Of a stretch of 64,000 nucleotides of DNA, positions 1 through 10,783 are shown one piece after another. Within the stretch, counting starts at the first letter, position 1; every line of letters starts with the position of its first letter. Position numbers and translations under genes: made by a program. Location: assembly GCA_008477525.1 (NCBI GenBank), contig SPDT01000005.1, positions 3,224,001 to 3,288,000 on the forward strand, given 5' to 3'. This DNA is from Hypomyces perniciosus. Its lineage: Eukaryota > Ascomycota > Sordariomycetes > Hypocreales > Hypocreaceae. The notes under the pieces are model-generated. The model did not search any database, was not told the DNA's origin, and saw nothing but the letters and a program-made list of their open reading frames with translations.

Positions 1-1
1 G

Positions 2-3000
2 GACGGATATCCCGACATCTCCAAGCTGGTAAGAGGTTTACGGAACGTTGCTTTGTTGATAGCTGCTCCGTCTGCCTCGTCAAGTCAAGATGCATTTCGC
101 CATGCCGGCGGATTCGAATGCGTGCTCGATGTCCTCCGTGGATTCTCGGGCTATTACGACCCCAAGAAGCGGACGGAAGCCGAAATGCTGTCATTATTCA
201 AACTTCTGGGAACCTTCCTGAATGTCCTATCCGCTGCATTCCGGGATCACCCTGGAAACAAGAGATTCTTTCGATATCGAGTTGCCGGAGGTGGATGGGA
301 AGCCCTCGAGCAAATAATTGCTAGTATTGGATTGGGGGGAGCCGAACCGGATGCCTGGGTCAGCTGCCATGTCTTTGGCAAGCTCCTTGCCTTTTCGCTG
401 GATGACGAAGCCCTGGACCTTCTCTGTCAGTCCATCGCCAAGGTGTTACGCCATGAAGCAGAAGCTGGTGAGAACAGCACTATTTTCTTGGAGAATGATG
501 AAGATGATGATGCTGAAGAGCAGTGGGATCTTGTATTAGCTCGGTCTACCGAAAATATTGGTCCAAGTGTGCGTGAGGTGGTCACTGCGAGAACCACAAT
601 TCGTCACCCGGAACTGCTCAGAGCCGTCGTGAGCTTCTGGACAGCCATTCCGCGTTCAGAAAGTGGACTTTCAAGTCCTGCGTCTATAATCGTGCTAGAG
701 ACTATCTTGTGCGCGGCATCTGTCTCAACATACAATCGAGCTGCCATCCATTCTACGGGCGTTCTATCCCAATTCCTTTCCGTTGCTTTCGCACCTCAAT
801 CTACTCTGACAACCGCCGAGCATGATAGAGCACTAGCGATATGCCGATGGCTCATGACCCTCGGTGTCAATCAACCTGCCGACGTACAATTTTTGCTTTC
901 AGCCCCTGGATCTGATGCTGCCGATTTTTTCTTGGACATGACGGCCAAGAACACAGGGCCGCCTTTTTTCCAATTCGATTTGTCTCTGCACGGACACTCA
1001 TCACTCGAGCTTCCTAGTCTTGGTCGTCCGTTTCCCCCTCAATCGACAGCTGGATACACCTTCACAGCGTGGATACGGGTTGATACATTTGACCCCACTG
1101 CGCATACTACCATCTTTGGAGTCTTTGACTCTTCCCAGACCTGCTTTGTGCTCATGTACCTCGAAAGAGACACTCACAACTTCATTCTCCAGACATCTGT
1201 TGTCTCTAATAAACCTAGTGTGAGATTCAAATCAGTTACCTTCAGTGAAAAGAGATGGTATCACATCGCCATTGTTCACCGCCGACCAAAGACAATGAGT
1301 ACCAGCAAGGCATCTCTATATGTCAATGGAGAGTTTGCTGAGCAGATCCGATGCAATTACCCGCACATGCCGCCACTTTCCAACGGCAGTACCGAGACAT
1401 TCGCTTCATTCAACTCGAATCAGAATAAGACCAACCCTGTACAGGCCTTCCTTGGTACTCCGCATAACCTTTCTAACCAGAATGGACCTGGCCTCGTTTT
1501 CTCGCGATGGTCCTTGGCATCGGCACATTTGTTCGAAGATGTACTAAGCGACGATTACCTAGCAGTTCATCATGGGCTGGGTCCACGCTACCAAGGCAAC
1601 TTTCAAGACACCTTGGGAGGTTTCCAGACATACCAAGCATCTGCCATGTTGGGTCTACGCAACGAAATCGCTCACCCGGGAAAAGATGAGAATTCAGATA
1701 TTCTAAGGGCGGTCCGTGATAAGGCGAGCTCTCTCCTTCCGGAGTCAAAAATACTACTTGGAATTCTCCCATCTGCCACATTTCCCGAAAACGTGCAGTA
1801 CCTTGATACGGGTGTCCTCCGTTCACTTCCTCGTGTATCGACGCGCAATCTGTTTCGCCTCTCAAGCCAAGACGGAGCTCCGCTTGCTATCAACTGTGCA
1901 GTTCCTAGTCTCTCCGATGCACTTTTTAGGACGCAGGGGATTGCCTCCCTTCGAGGAGCCCCGATCGTGGCTGTCCCTTCGTACTTTGATGAAAATCTTT
2001 GGCGCCTCGCTGGGTTCACACCTTTGGTGCTCAAACTGTTGGAGAATGCAGCGTCTGTAGACGAGATGACCCGTTCTATCGAAATTATGTTCCACTGCAT
2101 TCGCCGGAGTTGGAGGAACAGTGAGGCTATGGAGCGGGATAATGGATACAGCATTCTGGGTATGCTCTTGCGATACAAACTTGGATATGGCTCCAATACT
2201 GGAGGTGACACACTAGTGCCTCGGCTTGCAATCTCAAATGAGGAGCGTGATAGTTTGGCGTTCCGGATTCTCAGCTTGATACTAGGATTTGTTGGATATA
2301 ACCACTCAGAGCCTATCGAGTCATTCATCATCAACCCTCTGGCATATCGCATCCTACTCATCGACCTGGATATTTGGCGCAAGTCCGGACCACGAGTTCA
2401 GGAGCTTTACTATAAGCAGTTCGTAACATTTGCCGTCAACAGTAAACACCATGATTTCAACAGTAGGAGGTTGATTCGGATGCGTAAGTAATTCCTTATC
2501 CATGACGAGTTGCTGATACTGACGGCCTCAGGAATTGTGAAACGGCTTTTGGATGCCATGAAAGGGGAAACCATCTCCGAAGAGGTTGTGCCGCAGTTTA
2601 TGAGCGCTTTCGAGGCCCTGGTTCGATCGAACCTAAGCCAAGAAGTAATGAGAAGTTTGTCGCTGTTTATTACATACGCCTTCCATCTACCGCCCTCTTC
2701 AGTACCACGAACCCCAAAACCGGTTTTGTCAATCTCAAGGTCAAGCACCCCCGGCCTAACTAAGCGAGTGGCTGCCGAGGGGAGTGGAACTAATACCCCA
2801 ATCTCTGGTATTAAAGCTGTGACGAAGAAGCAACTTGGAACAAAGGTTTTGAGTCTCTATTCCCGGATTCTTTGCGAGAAGGGCAACCTCAATCACATTA
2901 AGAAATTTGCAAGGACGGTGACGAATAAGGTGAGAACTGAAAAAAGCGTTCTAGACAAGTCCTCACGGCTAATTTTGTTACAAATGCTCCAGTGGCTACT

Positions 3001-6000
3001 CTATTTGCTAGCCGAGGATGATGCAGAAACTGTGTTCCATGGCTGCAAGATCCTCGCACGTCTGCTTGTTTCTCACGGATCAGCTTATACCTCGAAATTT
3101 GCTGGTAAATCTGGTGGCTTTACGGTCATGGCGAACCGCCTGAAAAGATTCTGGGATATGCCTTCTCTCTGGACCATTACCTTCTGCATCCTTTTCGGAC
3201 TCGACGTCGCAGATATCGATTTGAGTGGCGATTTATACAATCTCCTGGAGAAGTTCGAGAAGCGCAAAGTGGTATATCCTGATTCGTTGGTTATCATAAC
3301 GTCGATGCTGCAGCATGGCCTAAAGGAAGTCATGAAATATCAAGATGACCCGGACTCTCCAGCAACCAACGTCGCCCCATCTCAAGGCTTCCCCAAACCA
3401 ACCTTGACCTTGAATACCAGACCACGGGCAAGCTCCGTAGATCTGGCCAAAGCCCTAGACACTCGACGTACGTAAGCCTGATACTCGAGATGGATTGACT
3501 TCTCTAACTGATTCGACAGTGACATTTTCCCGCGACAGCGAGAGGGTAAGCAGCCATGCTGTGCTTCTCCAGAGAGCCATTGGACTTTTGCGGGAACTTC
3601 ATGCACGGTCTGCAGAGTTTAGAGACTTTGCTCTCAATTCAGAGTGGATTCGTCTACTACTGGCTGCCCTGTACCCGGTTATTGTCAGTGCGGACGCCGT
3701 TACTCCGGATGTAGAATTGAACTCTCGAGACTCGGCCCTGACTTTTGAGGGTGGCGACGTGATTATTCGGCCTATTGGCGGCGGCTCCGCGCCCTCCCCG
3801 ATTGTGCGTACGAGTAACATTGATCTCATACCATCGCCACAGTCAACACCACCCAAGGGGACACCTCTTCGAAGAGCCTCATCATTTGTTCTTCTCACAG
3901 CGCAGAAGGCCACTCCAGAATCAAGACATCCTGCCTCCTTTGCGCCGAGGCCGTCATCGTCCCAGCAAAAGACGATCGGTCAGGGCATTGGTGGCTCCAT
4001 CACTGATGGCATCGTAGACCTGGTCATGAGAGTGTTCATGGACCAGATTTTAGCTCGAAAAGAGTTTTCCGGATTCAGTCTTTTTGTCAAGGTGCCCCCT
4101 GGATTCCAAGAGCACCAGGCATACTTTGAGTCGCACATCCTTAAGAAAGTGATTGCTGAAACAACGAACAATATCCAAGAGAACCAAAAAGCAATATGTG
4201 AGCCTAGAGTTATCACAAACCTGGCCAGACTCTGTGTTCACCTATGCGAAGCAATGTTCGAAGGTTGGTTCATGAACGGGGCAGAAGCGATGATTGACTT
4301 CATCGGCATGCTTTTGGAATTTCTACAAAGACCAGATATTGCAAGTTTGAAAAGCGTCCGTCTATGTAGCCAGGCCATCACGACAATCCGCAGCTGCCTT
4401 CTGAGGACTATCTTGTTGAAGCTCTCCGATTTGGATGACCATCAAACAACCGAACCAGATGCCAAGGAATTCATGAACAAGCTTGCGTATTGGCAAATGT
4501 CCATCCTTGGCTGCTTCGGACCAGATGATGAATACCTCAAACTTTTCTGGTATCAACTCTACACGAAGCTTATTGATGGCAGGATGTCTACCCGGACAGC
4601 TGCAGCTAATTTCCTGCGAGTCATTCTTGTACAAAAGCCTGAAGAATCTGTGGCCGTGGTCCGTTCCTTCATGACACCGGATCAAAGGCAACTCGTCCGA
4701 GACTTCCAAAGGCTCACAGAAATGGATGACGAAACTTTTGTCATCTGGGTCGGCCAACATAGAGCGTCCCTAGACTCTCTTTTCTTTGGCAGTATGGCGA
4801 AGACATGGGAAGACTTCGTTAAATCGGAAAATAACCGAACGTTTGAGACTGCAAAGATACGCCTTTCGAAGCGCAAGGAAAAGCTGAGGGTTTGGAGTAT
4901 CGAAATGACCAACATGGATAAAATACTCCTCAATCATGAAATCGGTAACAGCGCCTGGATGAAGAGTATATACAACACGGAATACTTCAGATACCAGCGT
5001 TTGATGCAGGACCAACAGGATGATTTGGCATTCCTTACCGCAACCTATAGAAAGATGGAGCGAGATCTGCGGCGACCTGGTGCTGTGTTCAGTGAATCCG
5101 TGACGCCAAAGTGGAAGCTGGATCGAACAGAGGGGCGCAACCGTATGCGACTGCGGCTGCTTCCAGACTCTTCTGGAAACGAAGAGAAATACCGACCAAA
5201 ACCAAAGGGAAGCCAGACATCGACCACACCGTCCCGAGCCAGCACAGCGTCTTCCACTACCGCCCTAAGCCCTGCAGAGCCACCAACGACTCCTGCCAAG
5301 GTGACAACGCAAGCCAACATCAACCTGGACGGTACCACGAATAGAGCATCTCTTCGTGCCGAGCCGGAGTCAACATCGGATCAGAATGATGCCGGATTCG
5401 CTGCCGAAGACGATTTCGAACTTGTTGATGACCCGAATGAGCATAATGAAGGTGATGAGAACTTCGAGGACAAGAACCGCAAAGTTATGCGACGCTTAGA
5501 ACAGGGCGAACAAGTGCAGGCGGCGTACAATATTTCTCGTGTCACTGGTCTCGAGGCATGCGAAGGTCTCCTCATTGTTGGAAAAGATGCGCTCTACATG
5601 ATGGACAACGTGTTTCAGTGTGCGAATGGGGAAATTGTAAACGTGTGGCAAGCTCCGCCTAATGAGCGCGACCCGTTTACTCAAGTCGTCACTGGTGCGA
5701 AGACCTTGGAGAAGCGACAGAATGCTGGTAATAGAGAACAGGAGTCAAGACATTGGAGATGGCAAGACGTGATCAGCATTTCTAAGCGTCGATTCCTCTT
5801 CCGAGATGTCGCAATCGAGGTGTTCTTCACCGACGGACGGAGTTACTTGTTAACAGCAATTAGCACTGCGGTCAGAGATGTTCTCTTTGCAAAGATGCTT
5901 GGCAAGGCACCCCATACCAACGCAGCACATGCGCTACCGAACCCAGAGGACGCTTGGAGGCTAGAGATGCTTAAGGGATTCGAAGAGTCCCCACAAGGCT

Positions 6001-8016
6001 TGGGGTCTAGGTTGGGAACTTTGTTCAACTCGTCGCCCTGGAATGTGATCATGAAGCGATGGCAAAGAGGCGAGATCTCCAACTTCCATTATCTCATGAT
6101 GGTGAATACTATGGCTGGTCGGACTTTCAACGATCTCACACAGTACCCTGTCTTTCCGTGGATCCTTGCCGACTACACCAGTGAAGATCTTGATTTGGAA
6201 GATCCTGCAACGTTTCGGGACCTGTCGAAGCCGATGGGTGCTCAGACTCCCAATCGTATCCCGGGCTTCATTGAGACCTACAACGCGCTCCGGGAGATCA
6301 ACCAGACGCCGTTCCATTATGGCACACACTACTCATCTGCCATGATTGTATCGTCATACCTTATACGCCTGCCACCGTTTGTACAATCCTATTTACTAGT
6401 GCAAGGCGAGAGCTTCGACCATGCGGACCGCTTGTTCCAGTCAATCGCGGACGCTTGGGACTCAGCATCCAGCAAGAACAAGACTGATGTCAGGGAGCTC
6501 ATTCCCGAGTTTTTCTGCCTTCCAGAGTTCCTGACAAACATCAATGGCTACGACTTTGGCCGCCGCCAGAAGGATGGCGTTCAGGTCAACAATGTCATTC
6601 TCCCTCCCTGGGCAAAAAGTGACCCGAAGATTTTCATCGCCAAGCACCGTGAGGCACTCGAAAGCCCATATGTCAGTGAAAACCTGCATAAATGGATCGA
6701 TCTTGTGTTTGGATACAAACAACGAGGCGAGGCATCGGTTGAGAACCTCAACGTATTCCATCACCTCTCGTACGCCGGAGCGATTGACCTGGATCAAATA
6801 ACTGATGTCAACGAGCGAGCCATCACGGCTGGAGTCATTCACAATTTTGGCCAGACACCACATCAGGTGTTTCAAAAGCCCCATCCGCCACGCGAACATC
6901 TCAAGTCCCCTATTCGCAGACTTGACACTGGTGTATTTTCCCTATCGTGCCTCCCTAACCCTCTATTAGGTGCGCAACTATCCTGATCTGTCTCTTGCTG
7001 TTTTGTTGAAACTAACTGGAAGTAGAGAGTCATGAGCGAGTGTCATCCCTTATATATGCCCCGAAACTGGACCGCCTGCTTTGCGCTTCTCCGTTCCGAC
7101 TAAACTTCCCTCCCTATGACAAGCTTTTAGAATGGGGCTATGCCGATAGTAGCATTCGCTTCTTCTTTGCTGACAACCGCAAGGTACGATTACACTAGCT
7201 CTATTGATTGTGATTCAATGTGCTGACAATCCCTAGCCTGCTGGTTTGTTCGAGAACCTTCATATTGGTCAAATCTCGTGTGCATGTTTCTCTGACTCCA
7301 AAACGTTGATTCTTGCTGGAGAGGATTGTGTGGTTTCAGTTTACGCTGTGCATACATCTCCGGGAAAGCCAGTCGACCTCGTACCGAAGTCGAGCTTGTT
7401 TGGCCATAAGACACCAGTCACGGCTATTGCTGTGAGCAAAGTGTTCAGTACGTTTGTGACGGCCTCCTCCGATGGACAAACCTTCCTGTGGGACCTCAAC
7501 CAGCTCTCCTTCATTCGCAAGCTCCCACTTGTGCGTCATGTGGAGTGTGCGCAAATCAATAACGTATCGGGAGAAATCATGCTGTGTTCGGGGCCCAACG
7601 TCGTGCTGTATACACTTAACGGTGCTCTTATTCTGGACCAGAAAGTGTGTGCCGAGCAGGATGACTATGTTCACTCATGTGCCTTTTACGAAGGCGCTGG
7701 AAACGAGTGGCTGGAAAACTACGTTATTTTCACGGGGCACCGTGGAGGTATCGTCAACGTGTGGCGCAAGAGTGTGATAGGGGGGAAATGGACGCTGGAG
7801 TTGTTGAGACGACTGGATCATATCGACTACAGGAGCGAAAAGGGGGAGAAACACAGCGGCGGGCATGACCTGCATCAATCCGATGCCGACTTGCCTCTAT
7901 ACAGGAGACGACGATGGGCGTGTGGTAAGCTCTCAAGCCTCTCATTCAGCCCCTGCGTTTGGATGTCACTAACGGGAATGCAGTATGAGTGGAACTTCGC
8001 GGGCAGAGATAGGTAG
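2..8016 (+). CDS. BEACH-WD40 protein, Bph1/LYST/neurobeachin-like (5' partial)
   Basis: Large cytosolic scaffold of the BEACH family, which acts in vesicle/endosomal trafficking and membrane fusion (yeast Bph1). The frame is open at the left edge, so the N-terminus lies outside the window. Exons inferred from GT-AG sites and frame: <2-2483, 2532-3467, 3520-6969, 7026-7183, 7237-7924, 7984-8016; introns 48-59 bp. In the translated fragment (about 2,580 residues): armadillo-like N-terminal part; concanavalin-like lectin domain about residues 320-490 ('GYTFTAWIRVD', 'RWYHIAIVH'); PH-like BEACH-associated domain about 1790-1930 ('DALYMMDNVF'); BEACH domain about 1975-2270 ('GEISNFHYLMMVN', 'YPVFPWILADY', 'HYGTHYSS', 'LPEFF'-like 'IPEFFCLPEFL', 'NVFHHLSYAG'); then WD40 repeats ending 'TGDDDGRV|YEWNF'. 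Exon 5 needs a one-base shift near 7838-7849 to join its two WD40 parts (see findings). Family identity is certain; intron borders are inferred. Confidence 0.93.
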
Positions 8017-8454
8017 AGTCTAAGTCTCCCACGCCGGACATCGGTGAGGATTACCTACCGAAGCATGTCGCAATAACGAAGAGGATGAATTCTGTCTGGA
8101 GCATATGCCTCGGGGAAGACGACCTCGAGTAATGACGCTTTATGATTAAGAGTCTGAATGGTGTATAGATTTTGGCGCGCTAAAAAGTTTGGACAAGATA
8201 TATGTAGCCGGCGGGTAGGGGTTTGGATGGGATGGATGGTACGGAGTAGAAAGCATTGCAATATTTTACGTCAATTGTCAGATTGGACTTGATGCCCTCA
8301 TCCTCTCTAGTGATCCTCTTCTGCCCCTGGTCATAAAATAACGCCGTGATTGTGTACAAGAATTTTCTCCTGTAGATCTGAATCTGCTTCTCCCTGATGC
8401 CTCGAGGCAGATCCAGATCGAAGCCAAGTTGCGCCTTATATCCCACCCAACTAT
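8017..8454. other. Intergenic, convergent 3' ends
   Basis: About 440 bp between the stop of the BEACH gene and the stop of the minus-strand complex I gene. It probably holds both 3' UTRs. It contains one TACGGAGTA motif at 8240-8248. I see no further gene. Confidence 0.6.
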
Positions 8455-8818
8455 TTACTCGTCATCGTAGCCGGTCAATTGCTTCCGGGGGCCAGCAGGA
8501 ACTATGTAGCCGGTTCGGTTAGCTTTCTCCATCATTTAAATACCCGCAAGCAACCTCTCTCTCCCTCTCTCTCTCTACTCTCCCCTCTCCTCTCTGTCCA
8601 CCGAGTTCGAGATTTGGGACAGACATACCGGGATACGTCACAGGAATCGGCGCAGGGTCGATGTCGCCGAGCATATGACGGATCGGCGGAACAATAGGCA
8701 TCAGCGCCGGGCCCGCGCCGCCGATGATGACGGACCAGAAGAGCGCGGGACGTTCGCGGGCTGCCCAGCGGCAGTACTTCAAGGGCGTGGACCAGAAGAG
8801 CGGCGCGGCGGCGGACAT
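8455..8818 (-). CDS. NADH:ubiquinone oxidoreductase 9.5 kDa subunit (complex I accessory subunit, NI9M type)
   Basis: Small accessory subunit of mitochondrial respiratory complex I, like the Neurospora 9.5 kDa subunit. Two exons on the minus strand: 8629-8818 (ATG at 8818, 63 codons plus one base) and 8455-8501 (ends with TAA); intron 8502-8628, donor GTATGT, acceptor CATAG. The product is 78 residues. It begins 'MSAAAPLFWSTPLKYCRWAA', has a hydrophobic segment about residues 26-45 (single membrane span), then 'PPIRHMLGD' and 'PIPVTYP', and ends 'GPRKQLTGYDDE', which fits the conserved 'TYP-(V/I)P-x-GPR-x-x-x-GYDD' tail of this family. The intron carries a CT-rich run at about 8551-8590. It is divergent from wbp1, sharing a 400-bp promoter region. 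Recognition is from remembered family features; the splice that restores the tail gives strong support. Confidence 0.88.
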
Positions 8819-9220
8819 TGTGGAGGACCTGCTGTGGTGTCAATTGGAGAGCTATCGCACGCTGAGCTTCGTTCGGAAGGGAGGGGGTTATCAGCGCACT
8901 CTGGTTCCAGGGCCGGGGTTTGGAGGTTGAGGAATGTCTGTCAAAGATGCGGCGATAGAGCCAGTGAGTATTAAGTGATGAGGTCCATTCAATGGCTCGC
9001 TGAAGCTTCGGAAAAACCAAGGCACAAGTGGGCCGTTGTGTACCTCCAAGAGTGACGGACTTGCCCCACAGCTGAGTGGGCTTTTGGGCGAGGCTACGTA
9101 TACGTATCCCCAAGTCGCTAGCCAGCCAGGCCAGGCCAAGCTCCCACCTCCCATAAGCTCTCAGAGCTCCCACGACCTTCACGAATCTCTCTGTCTGTCC
9201 ACTTCTTCACGCTCTTCAAG
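8819..9220. promoter_or_regulatory. Shared divergent promoter region between the complex I subunit and wbp1
   Basis: About 400 bp between two divergently oriented start codons. It must hold both 5' UTRs and promoters. The stretch just before the wbp1 ATG is pyrimidine-rich (about 9155-9216). No TATA box or binding site was recognised with confidence. Confidence 0.5.
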
Positions 9221-10783
9221 ATGTGGTCGCTTCGGAGTGTGGTTGCCTTCGCTTTTGCGGCTGCCGTGTCGGCGGTGAGCACTACGGGCAATCGCTTGCT
9301 TGTGGTGCTGGACGATGTGGCCGCGAAGGATGTCTATGGGCAGTTTCTGGGCGATCTTGCTGGTATGTTGGAGCTGTGGTTTGAATTTACGAATTGATGG
9401 TGATTTCGGGAGCGGCAACTGACTTAGGATCATAGCGCGAGGCTATGATATTTCGTACGAAACGCCCCGAAGCACAGACTTGACGCTGTTTCATCTGGGA
9501 GAGAGGAAATACGACCATCTGCTCTTCCTGCCGGCCAAGGTCAAAGGTGCGCAAGATTCATGAGTTTGGTTGCGGATATCAATTGACAAATGCTAGGCCT
9601 GGGTCCCAACTTGACGCCAAATCTACTCGTTGACTTCGTCAATGCCAAGGGCAACATCCTCCTCGCGCTGTCATCAACAGTCCCAGCGTCCACCTCTCTC
9701 GTTGCGCTCCTGTCTGAGCTCGACATTGCCCTCCCAGCTGAACGGACAGGCACCGTTGTCGATCACTTCAACTACGATTCCATCTCCGCCGCTGAGACAC
9801 ACGATGTCCTCGTCCTTGATGCCCCGTCCAATGTCCGCCCTGGTCTGAAGACCTACTTTGAGCTCCCCGACTCCGTCCTGGCCTTCCCTCGTGCTGTCGG
9901 CCACACTCTTGGCTCTGGACCGTTGTTGGCCCCCATTGTTCGCGCCCCCAACACTGCGTACAGCTACAGCCCTAAGGAGCAGGCTGATGTCGTCGATCCG
10001 GATGATCTGTTCGCCGCGGGCAAGCAGCTGGCGCTTGTGTCGGCGGTGCAGGCGCGCAACTCGGCGCGTGTGACGATTCTCGGCTCCGCAGAGATGCTGC
10101 AGGATAAGTGGCTGGATGCCCAGGTCTCGAGGCCTGGCGAGAAGAAGGTCAAGACTGGAAACAAGGAGTTTACTCGTAGACTGGCTGGTTGGACGTTCCA
10201 GGAGATTGGCGTTCTGCGAGTCAACAAGATTGAGCATCAGCTGCAGGGTGATGACGAGACGAACCCTGGCATCTACCGTGTCAAGAACGATGTCGTGAGT
10301 ACCTTATTCTACTTCCCCTGCCAATGTACTCTGAATGCTAATTACTAATGTCGACAGTCTTACTCCATCTCCCTGTCCGAGTACAGCTGGGACAAATGGG
10401 TTCCCTTCACCCTCCCCCAAGATGATTCCCTACAGCTCGAGTTCTCCATGCTCTCGCCCTTCCACCGCCTCAATCTCGTCCCCACACTGACCACTGACGA
10501 AGCCACCGTCTATGGCGTCAGCTTCACCCTGCCCGACCAACACGGCATCTTCAACTTCAAGGTCAACTATAAGCGCTCCTTCCTGACCAACATTGATGAG
10601 AAGAACACTGTCAGTGTGCGCCACATGGCCCACGACGAGTGGCCGCGCAGTTACGTCATTTCCGGTGCTTGGCCCTGGATTTCAGGTATTGGCGCCACCG
10701 TCTCGGGCTTTGTTGGGTTTTGCGCGATATGGATGTACAGCAAGCCCGTGGGCAAGGTCGCCCCTGGCAAGAAGAACAAATAA
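9221..10783 (+). CDS. wbp1: Oligosaccharyltransferase subunit Wbp1/OST48
   Basis: Essential subunit of the ER oligosaccharyltransferase complex, which transfers the lipid-linked glycan to Asn-X-Ser/Thr of nascent proteins. Four exons: 9221-9362, 9436-9546, 9597-10294, 10358-10783; introns 73, 50 and 63 bp, all GT-AG with matching phases. The product is 458 residues, the usual length. It has a signal peptide about residues 1-18 ('FAFAAAVSA'), then the luminal domain starting 'NRLLVVLDD', the conserved 'ARGYDISY' and 'KVKGLGPNLTPNLL' segments, a C-terminal luminal part ('KVNYKRSFL'), one membrane span near the C-terminus ('GIGATVSGFVGFCAIWMY') and a terminal dilysine KKXX retrieval signal ('KKNK'). 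Type I topology and the KKXX tail are hallmarks of this subunit. The start follows from the signal peptide. Confidence 0.95.

Noticed and set aside
1672..2382. 236-codon open frame on the minus strand
   Set aside because: Lies entirely inside the BEACH gene exon and has no family features; a shadow of the real coding strand.
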